Assembly: GCA_945861255.1 (NCBI GenBank)
Contig: CAMAUG010000004.1
Coordinates: 1-29,180, forward strand
Length of the DNA: 29,180 nt
Direction: 5' to 3'
Origin: Candidatus Sulfopaludibacter sp. SbA3
Lineage (GTDB): Bacteria > Acidobacteriota > Terriglobia > Bryobacterales > Bryobacteraceae
The notes under the pieces were generated by a model. It was not told the origin of the DNA. It was given only the letters and a program-made list of their open reading frames with translations, and did not search any database. The position numbers and the translations under genes were made by a program. This document shows, in pieces, positions 6,058 through 14,045 of this stretch (positions within the stretch are counted from its first letter, which is position 1; each line of letters opens with the position of its first letter).

Positions 6058-7368
6058 TCAACTACGCATTTTCTGCAACGTGTGCAGCAGGGGATGCCGC
6101 GCGCGCAGTTCCGTGATCAGGAACTGCAGGTCGCGCACGCCCTCGGCACTATCCACCGCGCGGCCTTCGGCTAGCGTGTCGATGATCACCGCGAAGTCTT
6201 CGCGCGCGGGCCCCGGCAAATCCAGCGCGATCTCAAAACTGCCGCCGCTCACATCGGATTCGGTGAAGTGCGTGCCAACGGCCACGCGCATACGCCCCGC
6301 CGGGGCGCTCTCCGGCCGCCAGCCGCGCAGCAGGAGGCCTTCCACCGGGGCGACGGGCCGGATTCGAATTTCGGCGTGCGAGGCCACCCACTGGTCGTGG
6401 AAGACGCCCACCGGCGCTGCGTGTTGCAGCGCGTATCCCGTGAGAGGAGCGCGCATGCAGGAGTCCCGCTCCGCAATCTCGCGGTTCTTTTCCAGTTCCA
6501 TCTTGTGGAACTGTCTGATCCACATGTCCCGCCGCTCCAGCAGCTCCTTCAGATCTGTCACGTCCTCGCCAGACAAGGTGCGGCCGGCGCGAAACCGTTC
6601 CGGCAAGGGGCGCTGGATGTAGAACGTGCCGTGCATCGGCGCGATTTCCTCCGCGGGACGCTCCTTGGTGTAGAGAAAGATGGAGATCGATTTTCGCGTC
6701 AGGTGCCGTTGATCCTCCGGCAAGGAGATCTTTGGAAATCCGTGCCAGGAGTGTTCGTTGGTCTCAAACATCACGCGGCGGTTGAACAAGGGATCGTAGG
6801 CGCAAATGCGATCGTGTTCGGGGTCGCGTGGATTAGAGTGTATTTCGATGGCGCCGCCCCATTCCGTCTTCCACCCTTTATTCAGGTAGACGATCACGTT
6901 CAGGCGCCGGTGCAGTTTCCGTGCTTCGTCATAGTTGAAATCGACATGGACATCCAGCTCTTGCCCGTGCCGGTTGTCGTGCGTACCGCCACCATACATC
7001 TTGGGGTCCAGGATCAAATCGGGGATGCCTGAAAGGCGGCTCATCAAGTCCAGGAACGGCTGTCCCGCAATGGTGTCGTAGAGTTCCTGGTAGGTGGCGC
7101 CGATCTCCCGGATCTTGGTGTTGACCGCCTTACCGCCCACCTCGCCCATCTCGTTCAGCGCCAGCTTGGTGTCAAAGCTTGGGAATTCCGCCAGAAGCCG
7201 CTCGGCAAAGGAGGGTTCGAAGAAATCCTCAATCACGATGTGCTTGAACGGATCGGCACGGAGAAAGGCCTCGCGGTGGCGATCGGCGTCCTGAAGAACC
7301 GCGCTGGAGATCTGGGATTGGGAGGGCCGAGGCTGCATTGGTTGATATCGCGGGCGGCCACGTGGCAC
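6058..7368 (-). CDS. 2-oxoglutarate/Fe(II)-dependent oxygenase with C-terminal extension
   Basis: The product is 436 residues. Residues about 40-235 form a prolyl-hydroxylase-type double-stranded beta-helix domain. The iron ligands are His141 and Asp143 (HVDFNYD) and a distal His, most likely His209 (SWHGFPK). Arg225 (TRKSISIFLY) is placed to bind 2-oxoglutarate. The GGAIEIH strand at 171-177 also fits. Members hydroxylate protein prolines or small metabolites in the cytoplasm. Residues about 260-436 are a further domain with a charged helix (ELLERRDMWIRQFHKMELEKN) followed by beta-rich sequence that I do not recognise. The start is GTG 7368, with GGAGG about 14 nt upstream; an ATG at 7338 is possible but has no ribosome site. 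The gene is divergent from the hybrid kinase across 77 bp, so they may share a control region. Confidence 0.83.
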   Translation of the reverse strand: MPRGRPRYQPMQPRPSQSQISSAVLQDADRHREAFLRADPFKHIVIEDFFEPSFAERLLAEFPSFDTKLALNEMGEVGGKAVNTKIREIGATYQELYDTIAGQPFLDLMSRLSGIPDLILDPKMYGGGTHDNRHGQELDVHVDFNYDEARKLHRRLNVIVYLNKGWKTEWGGAIEIHSNPRDPEHDRICAYDPLFNRRVMFETNEHSWHGFPKISLPEDQRHLTRKSISIFLYTKERPAEEIAPMHGTFYIQRPLPERFRAGRTLSGEDVTDLKELLERRDMWIRQFHKMELEKNREIAERDSCMRAPLTGYALQHAAPVGVFHDQWVASHAEIRIRPVAPVEGLLLRGWRPESAPAGRMRVAVGTHFTESDVSGGSFEIALDLPGPAREDFAVIIDTLAEGRAVDSAEGVRDLQFLITELRARHPLLHTLQKMRS

Positions 7369-7445
7369 TCGCTAAGGCCCGCCCTCCTAGAATACCCTAC
7401 CGAAACCGCTAAGAACCGCCGAATCTAGGATGTACCTGTATTCTC

Positions 7446-10400
7446 ATGATCCGGTCTGGGGCACTCCTTATCCTCGCGTTGGTGACTGCAGCCTGCCTCT
7501 CAGCGCAGCGCTACAGCTTCAAGTTCTATGGCGAAGAAGAAGGGTTGCAAAACCTGGCGGTGCAGGTGGTCCTGCAAGACCGCGCCGGATTCCTGTGGGT
7601 AGGCACTCAGAACGGCCTCTACCGCTACGATGGCAGCCGCTTTGCGCGGTTCGGAAAGGCCGAAGGAATCGTCGGCACACGCATTGAGTCGCTGCATGAA
7701 ACCGCCGCGGGCGACCTGTGGGTGGCCACCGAGGCTGGGTTGGCGCGCGGCGTAGGCGATCACTTCGAGCCGGTCGTATTCGGCGTTGCCCACACCATCA
7801 CCGGCAGACAGGGAATGGCGTCGGATCGCTCCGGACGGTTGTACCTGGCGACGGAACGCGGCTTGGTGACCGGCTCCAGTTCCCCGCAGGGGATGAAGTT
7901 CTCGCTTCAGCCAACGGAAAGTGGCGCCGCGCGCGAAGTGGTCAGCGTCTACACCGACGTGGCCGGCGTTGTCTGGTTCGGCTGCGGAGACAGCCTGTGC
8001 CGCCTGGAAAAAGGATTCTCCCGTGAGATCGGCCAGAGCCTCGGCTTGCCTGCGGGGCGCTGGGAGGCGATTGTCGGCGACCTGGATGGCAACCTGTGGG
8101 TGCGAAGCGCCTCGGCTTTGTACCTGCGGCCCGACGGCGCGCAGCGATTTCAATCGCAGGCGGTGCCGGCCGATTCAAAGAATACCTATCCGGCGCTGGC
8201 CCTGGACCCCTCTGGGCGTCTTCTGGTAGCCACGGATCGGGGGCTGGCGCGACAGACGGGCGCGGGATGGGAAATTGTGGACGCGCAGCGCGGCCTCACG
8301 ACGAACGACATTTCGGCGGTGGTCCAGGATCGCGAGGGTTCTATTTGGCTGGGCCTGTTAGGTTCGGGCCTGGCCCGTTGGCAGGGTTACAACGAATGGC
8401 AGAGTTGGAACGCGAGCGAAGGCTTAAGTCGCGAATCCATCTGGTCCATCGCTCGCGACACGCAGGGGCGCCTGTGGGTGGGCACTCAATTTGGGCTGAA
8501 CTTCGCGGAAGAGAAGCCACCCGGTAAAGACTACCCGGGAGCGGCAGGAGGAGAAATTGTTTGGCGGCATTCCACGGTCGCCGGCGTCGAAATGGTGCGG
8601 GCGCTGGCCGCCAATCCGGATGGATCGCTGTGGATCGGGGCCGAGCCGGGCGGCTTGCGCCAATTCCAGCCTCGTACAGGCCAAGTGCGCGTGATGCGGG
8701 CAGCCGATGGCTTGCCGCCGGTTTCGGTACGCTCCATCATGGTGGATCGCGGCGGCCTGGTGTGGGTGGCGACGGCAGCGGGCTTGTTTCGGAGCACGCA
8801 GCCAGTGGCGTTTGGGGCTAAGGCTGTTTTTGAGCGGCAAGCGCCACCCGGAGCCACGCGTGGAGAAGCGTTTCTGAAAATCATTCAGGATCGCGCGGGC
8901 CGTGTCTGGGCGGCGGGCGATTTGGGACTGGCGCGCTGGTCTGATGGACAATGGACGCGCTTCACTCAGAAGGATGGCCTCCACTCGAACATGCTGGCGC
9001 ACCTTGCGGAGGATCCCGCTGGTGCGCTGTGGGTGGGTTACCGCGAAGCGCAAGGGGTTTCGCGCATTAGTTTCCCGCCAGCCTCCTTCTCGAAACCGGC
9101 CTCTTCCGCGAAGCCGGCATCTTCCTTGAAGCCGGATGTGCAACACTTCACCACGGCCAACGGACTCCGCTCCGACAAAACTCTGTTCCTGGGGTTCGAT
9201 GAAAGGCGCCGGTTGTGGATCGGCACCGATCACGGCGCCGACGTGTTCGAGCACGGCGCGTGGCGGCACTACTCGCGTTCGGACGGGCTCATTTGGGACG
9301 ATTGCAACACCAACGCGTTCTTTGCCGACGCGGATGGAAGCCTGTGGATCGGCACCAGCCGCGGCTTATCGCGCTACCGGCCCGCTGCGGCGGCGCCGCC
9401 CAACGTTCCGCCCACCGTGGTGGTCACGGCGGTGAAAGCGGGCGGGAAGTTTCTGTATCCGGCGGCGCTTGCGGACATTCCTTACGCGGAGAATTCGGTG
9501 CAGGTGCGCTTCGCCGCCCTTACGTTTGTTCAGGAATCGGCGGTGCGGTTCCGCTACCGGCTGGTGAGCGCCACACGGGAGTGGGAGGAAACCGCCGACC
9601 GCGAATTGAACTTTCCCAATCTCTCCGCCGGGCGCTACACGCTGGAGGTAGAGGCACGCAACGCGCAAGGCCTGTGGAGCGTGGAGCCGGCGCGCATCAG
9701 TTTTCGCGTGCTGACTCCATGGTGGCTCTCCTGGTGGTTCCGGATTGTCGGCGGTCTGGTTTTGCTGGGACTGGGCGCGCTCATTTGGAAGCGGCGGACC
9801 AACAACATGGAAGACGAGCGAGTGCGATTGGAAATCGCCGTCACCGAGCGCACCCGCCAGCTCTCCCAGGAAAAGCAACGAGTGGTGGAAGAGAAATCCC
9901 GCACCGAGCATGAAAACGCCATCGTGCAGCGCCAAAACCGGGAAATCGAGCGGCTTCTCAAGGACGCCCAGCAGGCCAGCCGCCTGAAAAGCGAGTTCCT
10001 CGCGAACATGAGCCACGAAATCCGCACACCGATGAATGGCGTGATCGGCATGACGGAGTTGGCGCTGGACACGGAACTCACCGCGGAGCAGCGCGACTAC
10101 CTGGAAACCGCGCGTCTATCCGCGCATTCGTTGCTGGAGCTGTTGAACGACATCCTCGATTTTTCCAAGATCGAAGCGGGCCGGCTGGATCTGAATCCGG
10201 TTGAGTTTTCTCTGGGCCAGTGCATCGGCGAAGTCGGAAAAATACTCGGCTTTGCCGCGCGGAGCAAAGGGCTGGAATTTGAAGTCCATGCGGAAACCGC
10301 GCCGGACAGGCTGATTGGGGATTCATACCGGTTGCGCCAGGTGTTGATGAATCTTCTGGGCAACGCGATCAAGTTCACGGGGAAAGGGAAAGTAGGGTTG

Positions 10401-11168
10401 GCGGTGCGCGTCGCCGGCGTCCCTACCGGCAGCGCGAGCGAAGTCATGTTGCAGTTCCTGGTCTTCGACACGGGCGTCGGCATCGCACCGGAAAAGCGCC
10501 GCGTGATCTTCGAGGCGTTTCGCCAGGCGGACGGATCCACCACTCGAAAATACGGAGGAACCGGTCTGGGATTGGCGATCAGCACGCGCCTGGTGGAATT
10601 GATGGGCGGCGCCATCGGCGTGGACAGCGAACCGGGCCGCGGAAGCCGGTTCCACTTTACCGCGCGTTTTGCCGTGCCCGCTCCGGCTCTCACGGGAGTG
10701 GCCCGGCCCACCGACACTGTCAGCCTGGGCAACATGTTGGCGGCGGTGGGTACCAGTCCCCGTCCCGCCGCGAAACCTCTGGGTGTTCTGTTGGCCGAGG
10801 ACAATGCAGTGAATCAGAAACTGGTGACGCGGTTACTCGAAAAGCGAGGGCACAGGGTTACCGTTGCCAACACTGGGCAGGAGGCCGTGGATCTTGCCGC
10901 GGCTGGGAATTTCGACGTGATCCTAATGGACGTTCAGATGCCCGGGATGGATGGACTGAGCGCCACCGCCGCCATCCGGGTGGCGGAGCGGAAACGCGGG
11001 AAACGCACGCCGATATTCGCGCTCACCGCATACGCCATGAAGGGAGATCGCGAGCGATGCATAACGGCCGGTATGGATGACTTTATCAACAAGCCGATCA
11101 ACGCTGCGAAGCTTATCGAGTCCGTGGAAGCGGCCCCGCAGCGCGGGCTCCAGGGCACGCCGGCATAA
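7446..11168 (+). CDS. Hybrid sensor histidine kinase with two periplasmic beta-propellers and a receiver domain
   Basis: The product is 1240 residues. A signal sequence (about 1-20) leads into 14 repeats of the two-component-propeller type (for example GFLWVGTQNGLYRY and GSLWIGTSRGLSRY), enough for two seven-bladed propellers. A Y_Y_Y domain follows at about 683-757, a membrane helix at about 759-781 and a coiled coil at 786-852. The cytoplasmic part has a HisKA domain with phospho-acceptor His857 (NMSHEIRTP), an HATPase domain (Asn973; YGGTGLGLA 1036-1044) and a receiver domain with acidic pair Glu1118/Asp1119, phospho-acceptor Asp1162 and Lys1216. It is built like the Bacteroides hybrid two-component polysaccharide sensors but has no AraC-type DNA-binding domain, so its output must go elsewhere. 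A Lys-Pro-rich tandem repeat interrupts the propeller at about 549-563. The ribosome site is weak. Confidence 0.93.
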   Translation: MIRSGALLILALVTAACLSAQRYSFKFYGEEEGLQNLAVQVVLQDRAGFLWVGTQNGLYRYDGSRFARFGKAEGIVGTRIESLHETAAGDLWVATEAGLARGVGDHFEPVVFGVAHTITGRQGMASDRSGRLYLATERGLVTGSSSPQGMKFSLQPTESGAAREVVSVYTDVAGVVWFGCGDSLCRLEKGFSREIGQSLGLPAGRWEAIVGDLDGNLWVRSASALYLRPDGAQRFQSQAVPADSKNTYPALALDPSGRLLVATDRGLARQTGAGWEIVDAQRGLTTNDISAVVQDREGSIWLGLLGSGLARWQGYNEWQSWNASEGLSRESIWSIARDTQGRLWVGTQFGLNFAEEKPPGKDYPGAAGGEIVWRHSTVAGVEMVRALAANPDGSLWIGAEPGGLRQFQPRTGQVRVMRAADGLPPVSVRSIMVDRGGLVWVATAAGLFRSTQPVAFGAKAVFERQAPPGATRGEAFLKIIQDRAGRVWAAGDLGLARWSDGQWTRFTQKDGLHSNMLAHLAEDPAGALWVGYREAQGVSRISFPPASFSKPASSAKPASSLKPDVQHFTTANGLRSDKTLFLGFDERRRLWIGTDHGADVFEHGAWRHYSRSDGLIWDDCNTNAFFADADGSLWIGTSRGLSRYRPAAAAPPNVPPTVVVTAVKAGGKFLYPAALADIPYAENSVQVRFAALTFVQESAVRFRYRLVSATREWEETADRELNFPNLSAGRYTLEVEARNAQGLWSVEPARISFRVLTPWWLSWWFRIVGGLVLLGLGALIWKRRTNNMEDERVRLEIAVTERTRQLSQEKQRVVEEKSRTEHENAIVQRQNREIERLLKDAQQASRLKSEFLANMSHEIRTPMNGVIGMTELALDTELTAEQRDYLETARLSAHSLLELLNDILDFSKIEAGRLDLNPVEFSLGQCIGEVGKILGFAARSKGLEFEVHAETAPDRLIGDSYRLRQVLMNLLGNAIKFTGKGKVGLAVRVAGVPTGSASEVMLQFLVFDTGVGIAPEKRRVIFEAFRQADGSTTRKYGGTGLGLAISTRLVELMGGAIGVDSEPGRGSRFHFTARFAVPAPALTGVARPTDTVSLGNMLAAVGTSPRPAAKPLGVLLAEDNAVNQKLVTRLLEKRGHRVTVANTGQEAVDLAAAGNFDVILMDVQMPGMDGLSATAAIRVAERKRGKRTPIFALTAYAMKGDRERCITAGMDDFINKPINAAKLIESVEAAPQRGLQGTPA
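9082..9135 (+). repeat. Three 18-bp imperfect tandem repeats inside the kinase propeller
   Basis: The units at 9082-9099, 9100-9117 and 9118-9135 each end in gaa(a/g)ccgg. They encode a six-residue period with Lys-Pro at 550, 556 and 562 and Ala-Ser-Ser between. The stretch sits between the twelfth and thirteenth propeller repeats and is likely a surface loop expanded by slippage. Confidence 0.75.
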
Positions 11169-11216
11169 GGCCGGTTTCGAGCTAAGTGCACCGTCGGTTG
11201 AGACAGCGTGCAAAAC

Positions 11217-11232
11217 AAGCGGAGCGCCGCTT
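11217..11232 (+). terminator. Hairpin after the hybrid kinase
   Basis: AAGCGG and CCGCTT form a perfect 6-bp stem with the tetraloop AGCG, about 50 nt after the kinase stop. No U-tract follows. The rest of the gap, 11169-11343, shows only a possible -10 (GATAAT, 11315-11320) for the next gene. Confidence 0.35.
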
Positions 11233-11343
11233 CTGCGCCGCGACCGGAAGAGGCGTTGCGGGCCATTCCGGTGCGGTCCATGGAGTCTCCGGGCGGGCGC
11301 ACCTCCCATGATGGGATAATGAAGGTGTGGCGAGCGCGGACGC

Positions 11344-12312
11344 ATGGACCTGGATCAACTCCATACCTTTCTTGAGATCGTTCGCCTGAAAAGTTTTTCC
11401 AAGGCGGCGCAGTCCTGTTACCGAACGCAGCCGGCGGTGAGCGCGCAGGTCCGCCAGCTGGAGCAGGAAATGAACGCGTCCCTGTTTGACCGGTTGGGCA
11501 CCAAGATCGCGCTCACTCCCGCGGGCCACATTTTCGCCCAGTACTCCGAGCAAATTCTGGCGTTGCGCAAGCGCGCGCAGGATTCCATCAACGAACTCGA
11601 ACGCGTGCCGCGCGGAGAACTGGTGATCGCCGCCAATGAAGCCACCTGCATTTACGTGCTTCCGCGCGTGTTCGCCGAATTCAAGAAGCGCTTCCCGAAC
11701 GTGCAGATCCTGGTGGACCGGTCCTACGGCGCGAAGGTGGTGGAGGCCGTGGTCGATAATCAGGCCGATTTCGGCATCACGCAGCTCCCCGTCACGGAGA
11801 AGCGGTTGCAGGTGGCCAAAGTTCACACCGATCAGATCAAGGCCGTTTGTCCCCCCGGCCATCCTCTCGCCGCGAAGCTGTTCCTGAGTCCTGAAGACCT
11901 GGTCGGCGTGCCACTGCTGCTGCCCAAAGCCGGCACCACGCGCACCAAGTTGAACGCATGGCTGGAGCCGGTGGAAGACAGCGTCCAGATTTCCATGGAA
12001 CTCGATTCCACGGAAATGATGAAACGCTTCGTGATCGCCGAACTCGGCATCAGCTTCCTGCCCGCCTCTCACGTCAAGGAAGAGGTGGCGGACGGACAGA
12101 TCGCGGCGATCCAGCTGGGCCCCGAGCCTATGGTGCGGCAAATTGGATTAATCTATAGGAAGGATAAGGCCCTTTCCAAAGCCGCGTTGGGGTTTATTGA
12201 AGTCACGTTGAGCCACGCGGTTTCAGATGCTTCCGTGGCACCTAAGAAAGCGGGAAGTGTGGATCGAAGCGCGGTGCGGCCCACGGCCAAAGCCGCGCCC
12301 GGCGAGAATTGA
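11344..12312 (+). CDS. LysR-family transcriptional regulator
   Basis: The product is 322 residues. The N-terminal winged helix-turn-helix (about 1-60: LDQLHTFLEIVRLKSFSKA, then QPAVSAQVRQLEQEM) and LFDRLGTKIALTPAG are textbook LysR. Residues about 92-297 form the periplasmic-binding-protein-like effector domain, closest in style to the CysB/CysL/CbbR group (GELVIAANEATCIYVLP, then LGISFLPASHV). A basic, low-complexity tail of about 30 residues extends beyond the fold. LysR regulators bind as tetramers and often control a divergent neighbour, but here the upstream gene runs in the same direction, so the target is unknown. A GATAAT -10-like element lies 24 nt before the ATG without a clear -35. 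The next gene starts within a few bases of the stop, suggesting one transcript. Confidence 0.92.
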   Translation: MDLDQLHTFLEIVRLKSFSKAAQSCYRTQPAVSAQVRQLEQEMNASLFDRLGTKIALTPAGHIFAQYSEQILALRKRAQDSINELERVPRGELVIAANEATCIYVLPRVFAEFKKRFPNVQILVDRSYGAKVVEAVVDNQADFGITQLPVTEKRLQVAKVHTDQIKAVCPPGHPLAAKLFLSPEDLVGVPLLLPKAGTTRTKLNAWLEPVEDSVQISMELDSTEMMKRFVIAELGISFLPASHVKEEVADGQIAAIQLGPEPMVRQIGLIYRKDKALSKAALGFIEVTLSHAVSDASVAPKKAGSVDRSAVRPTAKAAPGEN

Positions 12313-12314
12313 CC

Positions 12315-12686
12315 ATGCAACGGCTGACGCTCAAGACCTCGACCATCTTCATCGCTAGAGGCGGACGGACAAGTGTGTTCCGCTCACTGAACGATGTCCC
12401 GCCCAAGCTGCGCAAGAAGCTTGACGAGTCCACCAACAGTTTTAACTCGGCCACGATCCTGATCGCCGACCGTCGCGGGCGCCAGGAAATCGTACGCGCG
12501 TTGAGCGGATTGCCTTCCGCGCTCCGCAGTCGCGTCGCGTCGTCAATGGCGCCGCAGCCCGCCGACGAAGCTCCCGCTCCGGAAAAATCCATGCAGGCTT
12601 TGGCGTTCTTGCGGGACAACTGGTTGGAAATCGCACTTCCCGGCGCGGTCGGATTGATTATCTGGGCCGCTTTCTATTTCCGCTAG
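12315..12686 (+). CDS. Small tail-anchored protein of unknown function
   Basis: The product is 123 residues and not recognised. The first 75 residues look like a soluble alpha/beta domain (LKTSTIFIARGGRTSVF, then NSATILIADRRGRQEI). A Pro/Ala-rich linker at about 78-90 (APQPADEAPAPEKS) follows, and then one C-terminal membrane helix at about 103-122 (WLEIALPGAVGLIIWAAFYF). The domain should therefore face the cytoplasm. The ATG lies 2 bp after the LysR stop, with GGCGAG upstream; a TTG two codons earlier overlaps that stop. Tight spacing argues for co-expression with the LysR regulator. Nothing in the sequence gives a function. Confidence 0.72.
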   Translation: MQRLTLKTSTIFIARGGRTSVFRSLNDVPPKLRKKLDESTNSFNSATILIADRRGRQEIVRALSGLPSALRSRVASSMAPQPADEAPAPEKSMQALAFLRDNWLEIALPGAVGLIIWAAFYFR

Positions 12687-12728
12687 ATTCGGGTCACGTT
12701 CCTCTTCCACCGTGACGATAAGAATTCA

Positions 12729-13079
12729 GTGGAACGCCGCAGCGAGCCCCGAACCCCGGCACATCAACACGCAACGCTGAAAATCCTTGGACGCGAATGT
12801 ACTGGCGGGATCCAGGCCACCCTTGAAGATTTCTCCAGCCATGGCATCCGGCTGCGAACGCACGCACCGGTACCCGGAAATACAGCCGTACAAGTGGAAA
12901 CGGACGGCCTCCTGATCCTGGGCGACGTGTGCCGTTGCGTGCGCGCGGCGGAAGGCGCCGAGTCCTACTACGTCGCTATCAAAGTGGCGCACCGGCTCAG
13001 CTTGCTCAAGGAACTCCACGCGCTGAATCAAGCCGTGGCGGGTCAGGCTCAAAAAGAACCGGCGCACACTCGGGCATAA
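12729..13079 (+). CDS. PilZ-domain protein, probable cyclic-di-GMP receptor
   Basis: The product is 116 residues. Both PilZ binding motifs are present: the RxxxR loop (Arg4-Ser-Glu-Pro-Arg8 in ERRSEPR) and the D/NxSxxG strand (Asp34-Phe-Ser36-Ser-His-Gly39). The beta-barrel core follows (GIRLRTHAPVP, VQVETDGLLILGDVC, YYVAIKVAH). Single-domain PilZ proteins change partner binding on cyclic-di-GMP binding and influence motility, adhesion or exopolysaccharide. The start is GTG 12729, because the RxxxR motif must be near the N-terminus and no upstream in-frame start exists. The ribosome site is weak. It is followed 7 bp later by the RmlD-like gene, which fits a link to surface polysaccharide, though this is inference. 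Confidence 0.83.
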   Translation: MERRSEPRTPAHQHATLKILGRECTGGIQATLEDFSSHGIRLRTHAPVPGNTAVQVETDGLLILGDVCRCVRAAEGAESYYVAIKVAHRLSLLKELHALNQAVAGQAQKEPAHTRA

Positions 13080-13086
13080 TGAATAG

Positions 13087-13968
13087 GTGCATAGGGATCG
13101 GGTGGCAATTTTCGGAAGCGGCGGCCAACTCGGCGTCGAATTGAAGGCGGAGTTCACCCGCAGGGGATACCAGGTCAAGGGCTTCGAGCGCACCAGCGTC
13201 GATATCACGGACGCCGTGCGGGTCGAAGCATGTTTGGCGGAATTCGATCCGGCGGTGGTCCTGAATTCGGCCGCCTACAACCAGGTGGATGTCGCCGAAA
13301 AGGAACCGCAGGCCGCCTACGTAGTGAACGGACTGGCGGTCCGCAACCTGGCGCTGGCGTGCCGGCAGATCGATGCCCGGCTGGTGCATTTTTCCACCGA
13401 CTATGTCTTCGACGGCACGGCAGGACGGCCCTATGTGGAACAGGACATCGCGCGGCCGCTCGGTGCTTATGCCGTCTCCAAGCTGGCGGGCGAGTTCTAC
13501 GCACGTGCCTATCTGGATACGGCGCTGGTGATTCGCACCTCCGGCGTCTACGGACCCGGCGGACTCGATACCGCGCGCGGAAACTTCGTGGAGTTGATGT
13601 TACGGCTGGCGGCCGACGGCCAGCCCGTTCGCGTGGTGGAAGATCACGTCGCATCGCCGACGCTGGCGCCGGCACTCGCTGCGCGCACGGCGGATCTGGT
13701 GGAGCGCGAAGCGCAAGGCTTGTTTCACATCGCCGGCGGTACGGCGATTTCCTGGTACGACTGGGCGGTCAAGATCTTCAAGGCCGCCGGAGTGCAGGCG
13801 CCGCTGAAGGCAACTAATGAGCGGGAGTTTCGAACCGCGGCGCGGCGGCCGAAATATTCGGCGCTGTCCAACGCCAAGATGGAAGCGCTAGGCGTGGCCG
13901 CGATGCCGCCGCTCGATGAGGCCATCGGTTTGTATTTGCTGGCCCGGAGCCGCAAGGTCGCGAATTAA
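13087..13968 (+). CDS. rfbD: dTDP-4-dehydrorhamnose reductase (RmlD-like)
   Basis: The product is 293 residues, the usual length of RmlD/RfbD. Seen motifs are the nucleotide-binding loop GSGGQLG (10-16), NSAAYNQVDVAEKEP (60-74), STDYVFDG (103-110), the catalytic pair Tyr128/Lys132 (YAVSKLAGE) and RTSGVYGPGG. The enzyme reduces dTDP-4-keto-L-rhamnose to dTDP-L-rhamnose, the last step of activated rhamnose synthesis for lipopolysaccharide or exopolysaccharide. The rest of the rml pathway (rmlA, B, C) is not in the window. Related sugar-nucleotide reductases share these motifs, so the exact substrate is likely but not proven. The start is GTG 13087, or possibly GTG five codons later. It is closely spaced after the PilZ gene. 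Confidence 0.85.
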   Translation: MHRDRVAIFGSGGQLGVELKAEFTRRGYQVKGFERTSVDITDAVRVEACLAEFDPAVVLNSAAYNQVDVAEKEPQAAYVVNGLAVRNLALACRQIDARLVHFSTDYVFDGTAGRPYVEQDIARPLGAYAVSKLAGEFYARAYLDTALVIRTSGVYGPGGLDTARGNFVELMLRLAADGQPVRVVEDHVASPTLAPALAARTADLVEREAQGLFHIAGGTAISWYDWAVKIFKAAGVQAPLKATNEREFRTAARRPKYSALSNAKMEALGVAAMPPLDEAIGLYLLARSRKVAN

Positions 13969-14021
13969 GCTCCGCGCCCAGCGCGCGCGACCAACCATGT
14001 TGCTCTTGAGGAACTAGACGG

Positions 14022-14042
14022 TTGAGTAGCCTGCCCACTCAA
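14022..14042. terminator. Inverted repeat between convergent genes
   Basis: TTGAGT (14022-14027) and ACTCAA (14037-14042) form a 6-bp stem with a 9-nt loop, immediately before the 3' end of the converging FGE-fold gene. There is no U-tract. Confidence 0.35.
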
Positions 14043-14045
14043 GAC

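Noticed and set aside
5295..6116. Long plus-strand frame opposite the Gfo/Idh/MocA oxidoreductase
   Set aside because: No domain, and it spans the start of one gene and the end of another on the opposite strand.
11182..12141. A 319-codon minus-strand frame across the LysR gene
   Set aside because: Composition is typical of the complement of a GC-rich gene; the LysR frame has unmistakable motifs.
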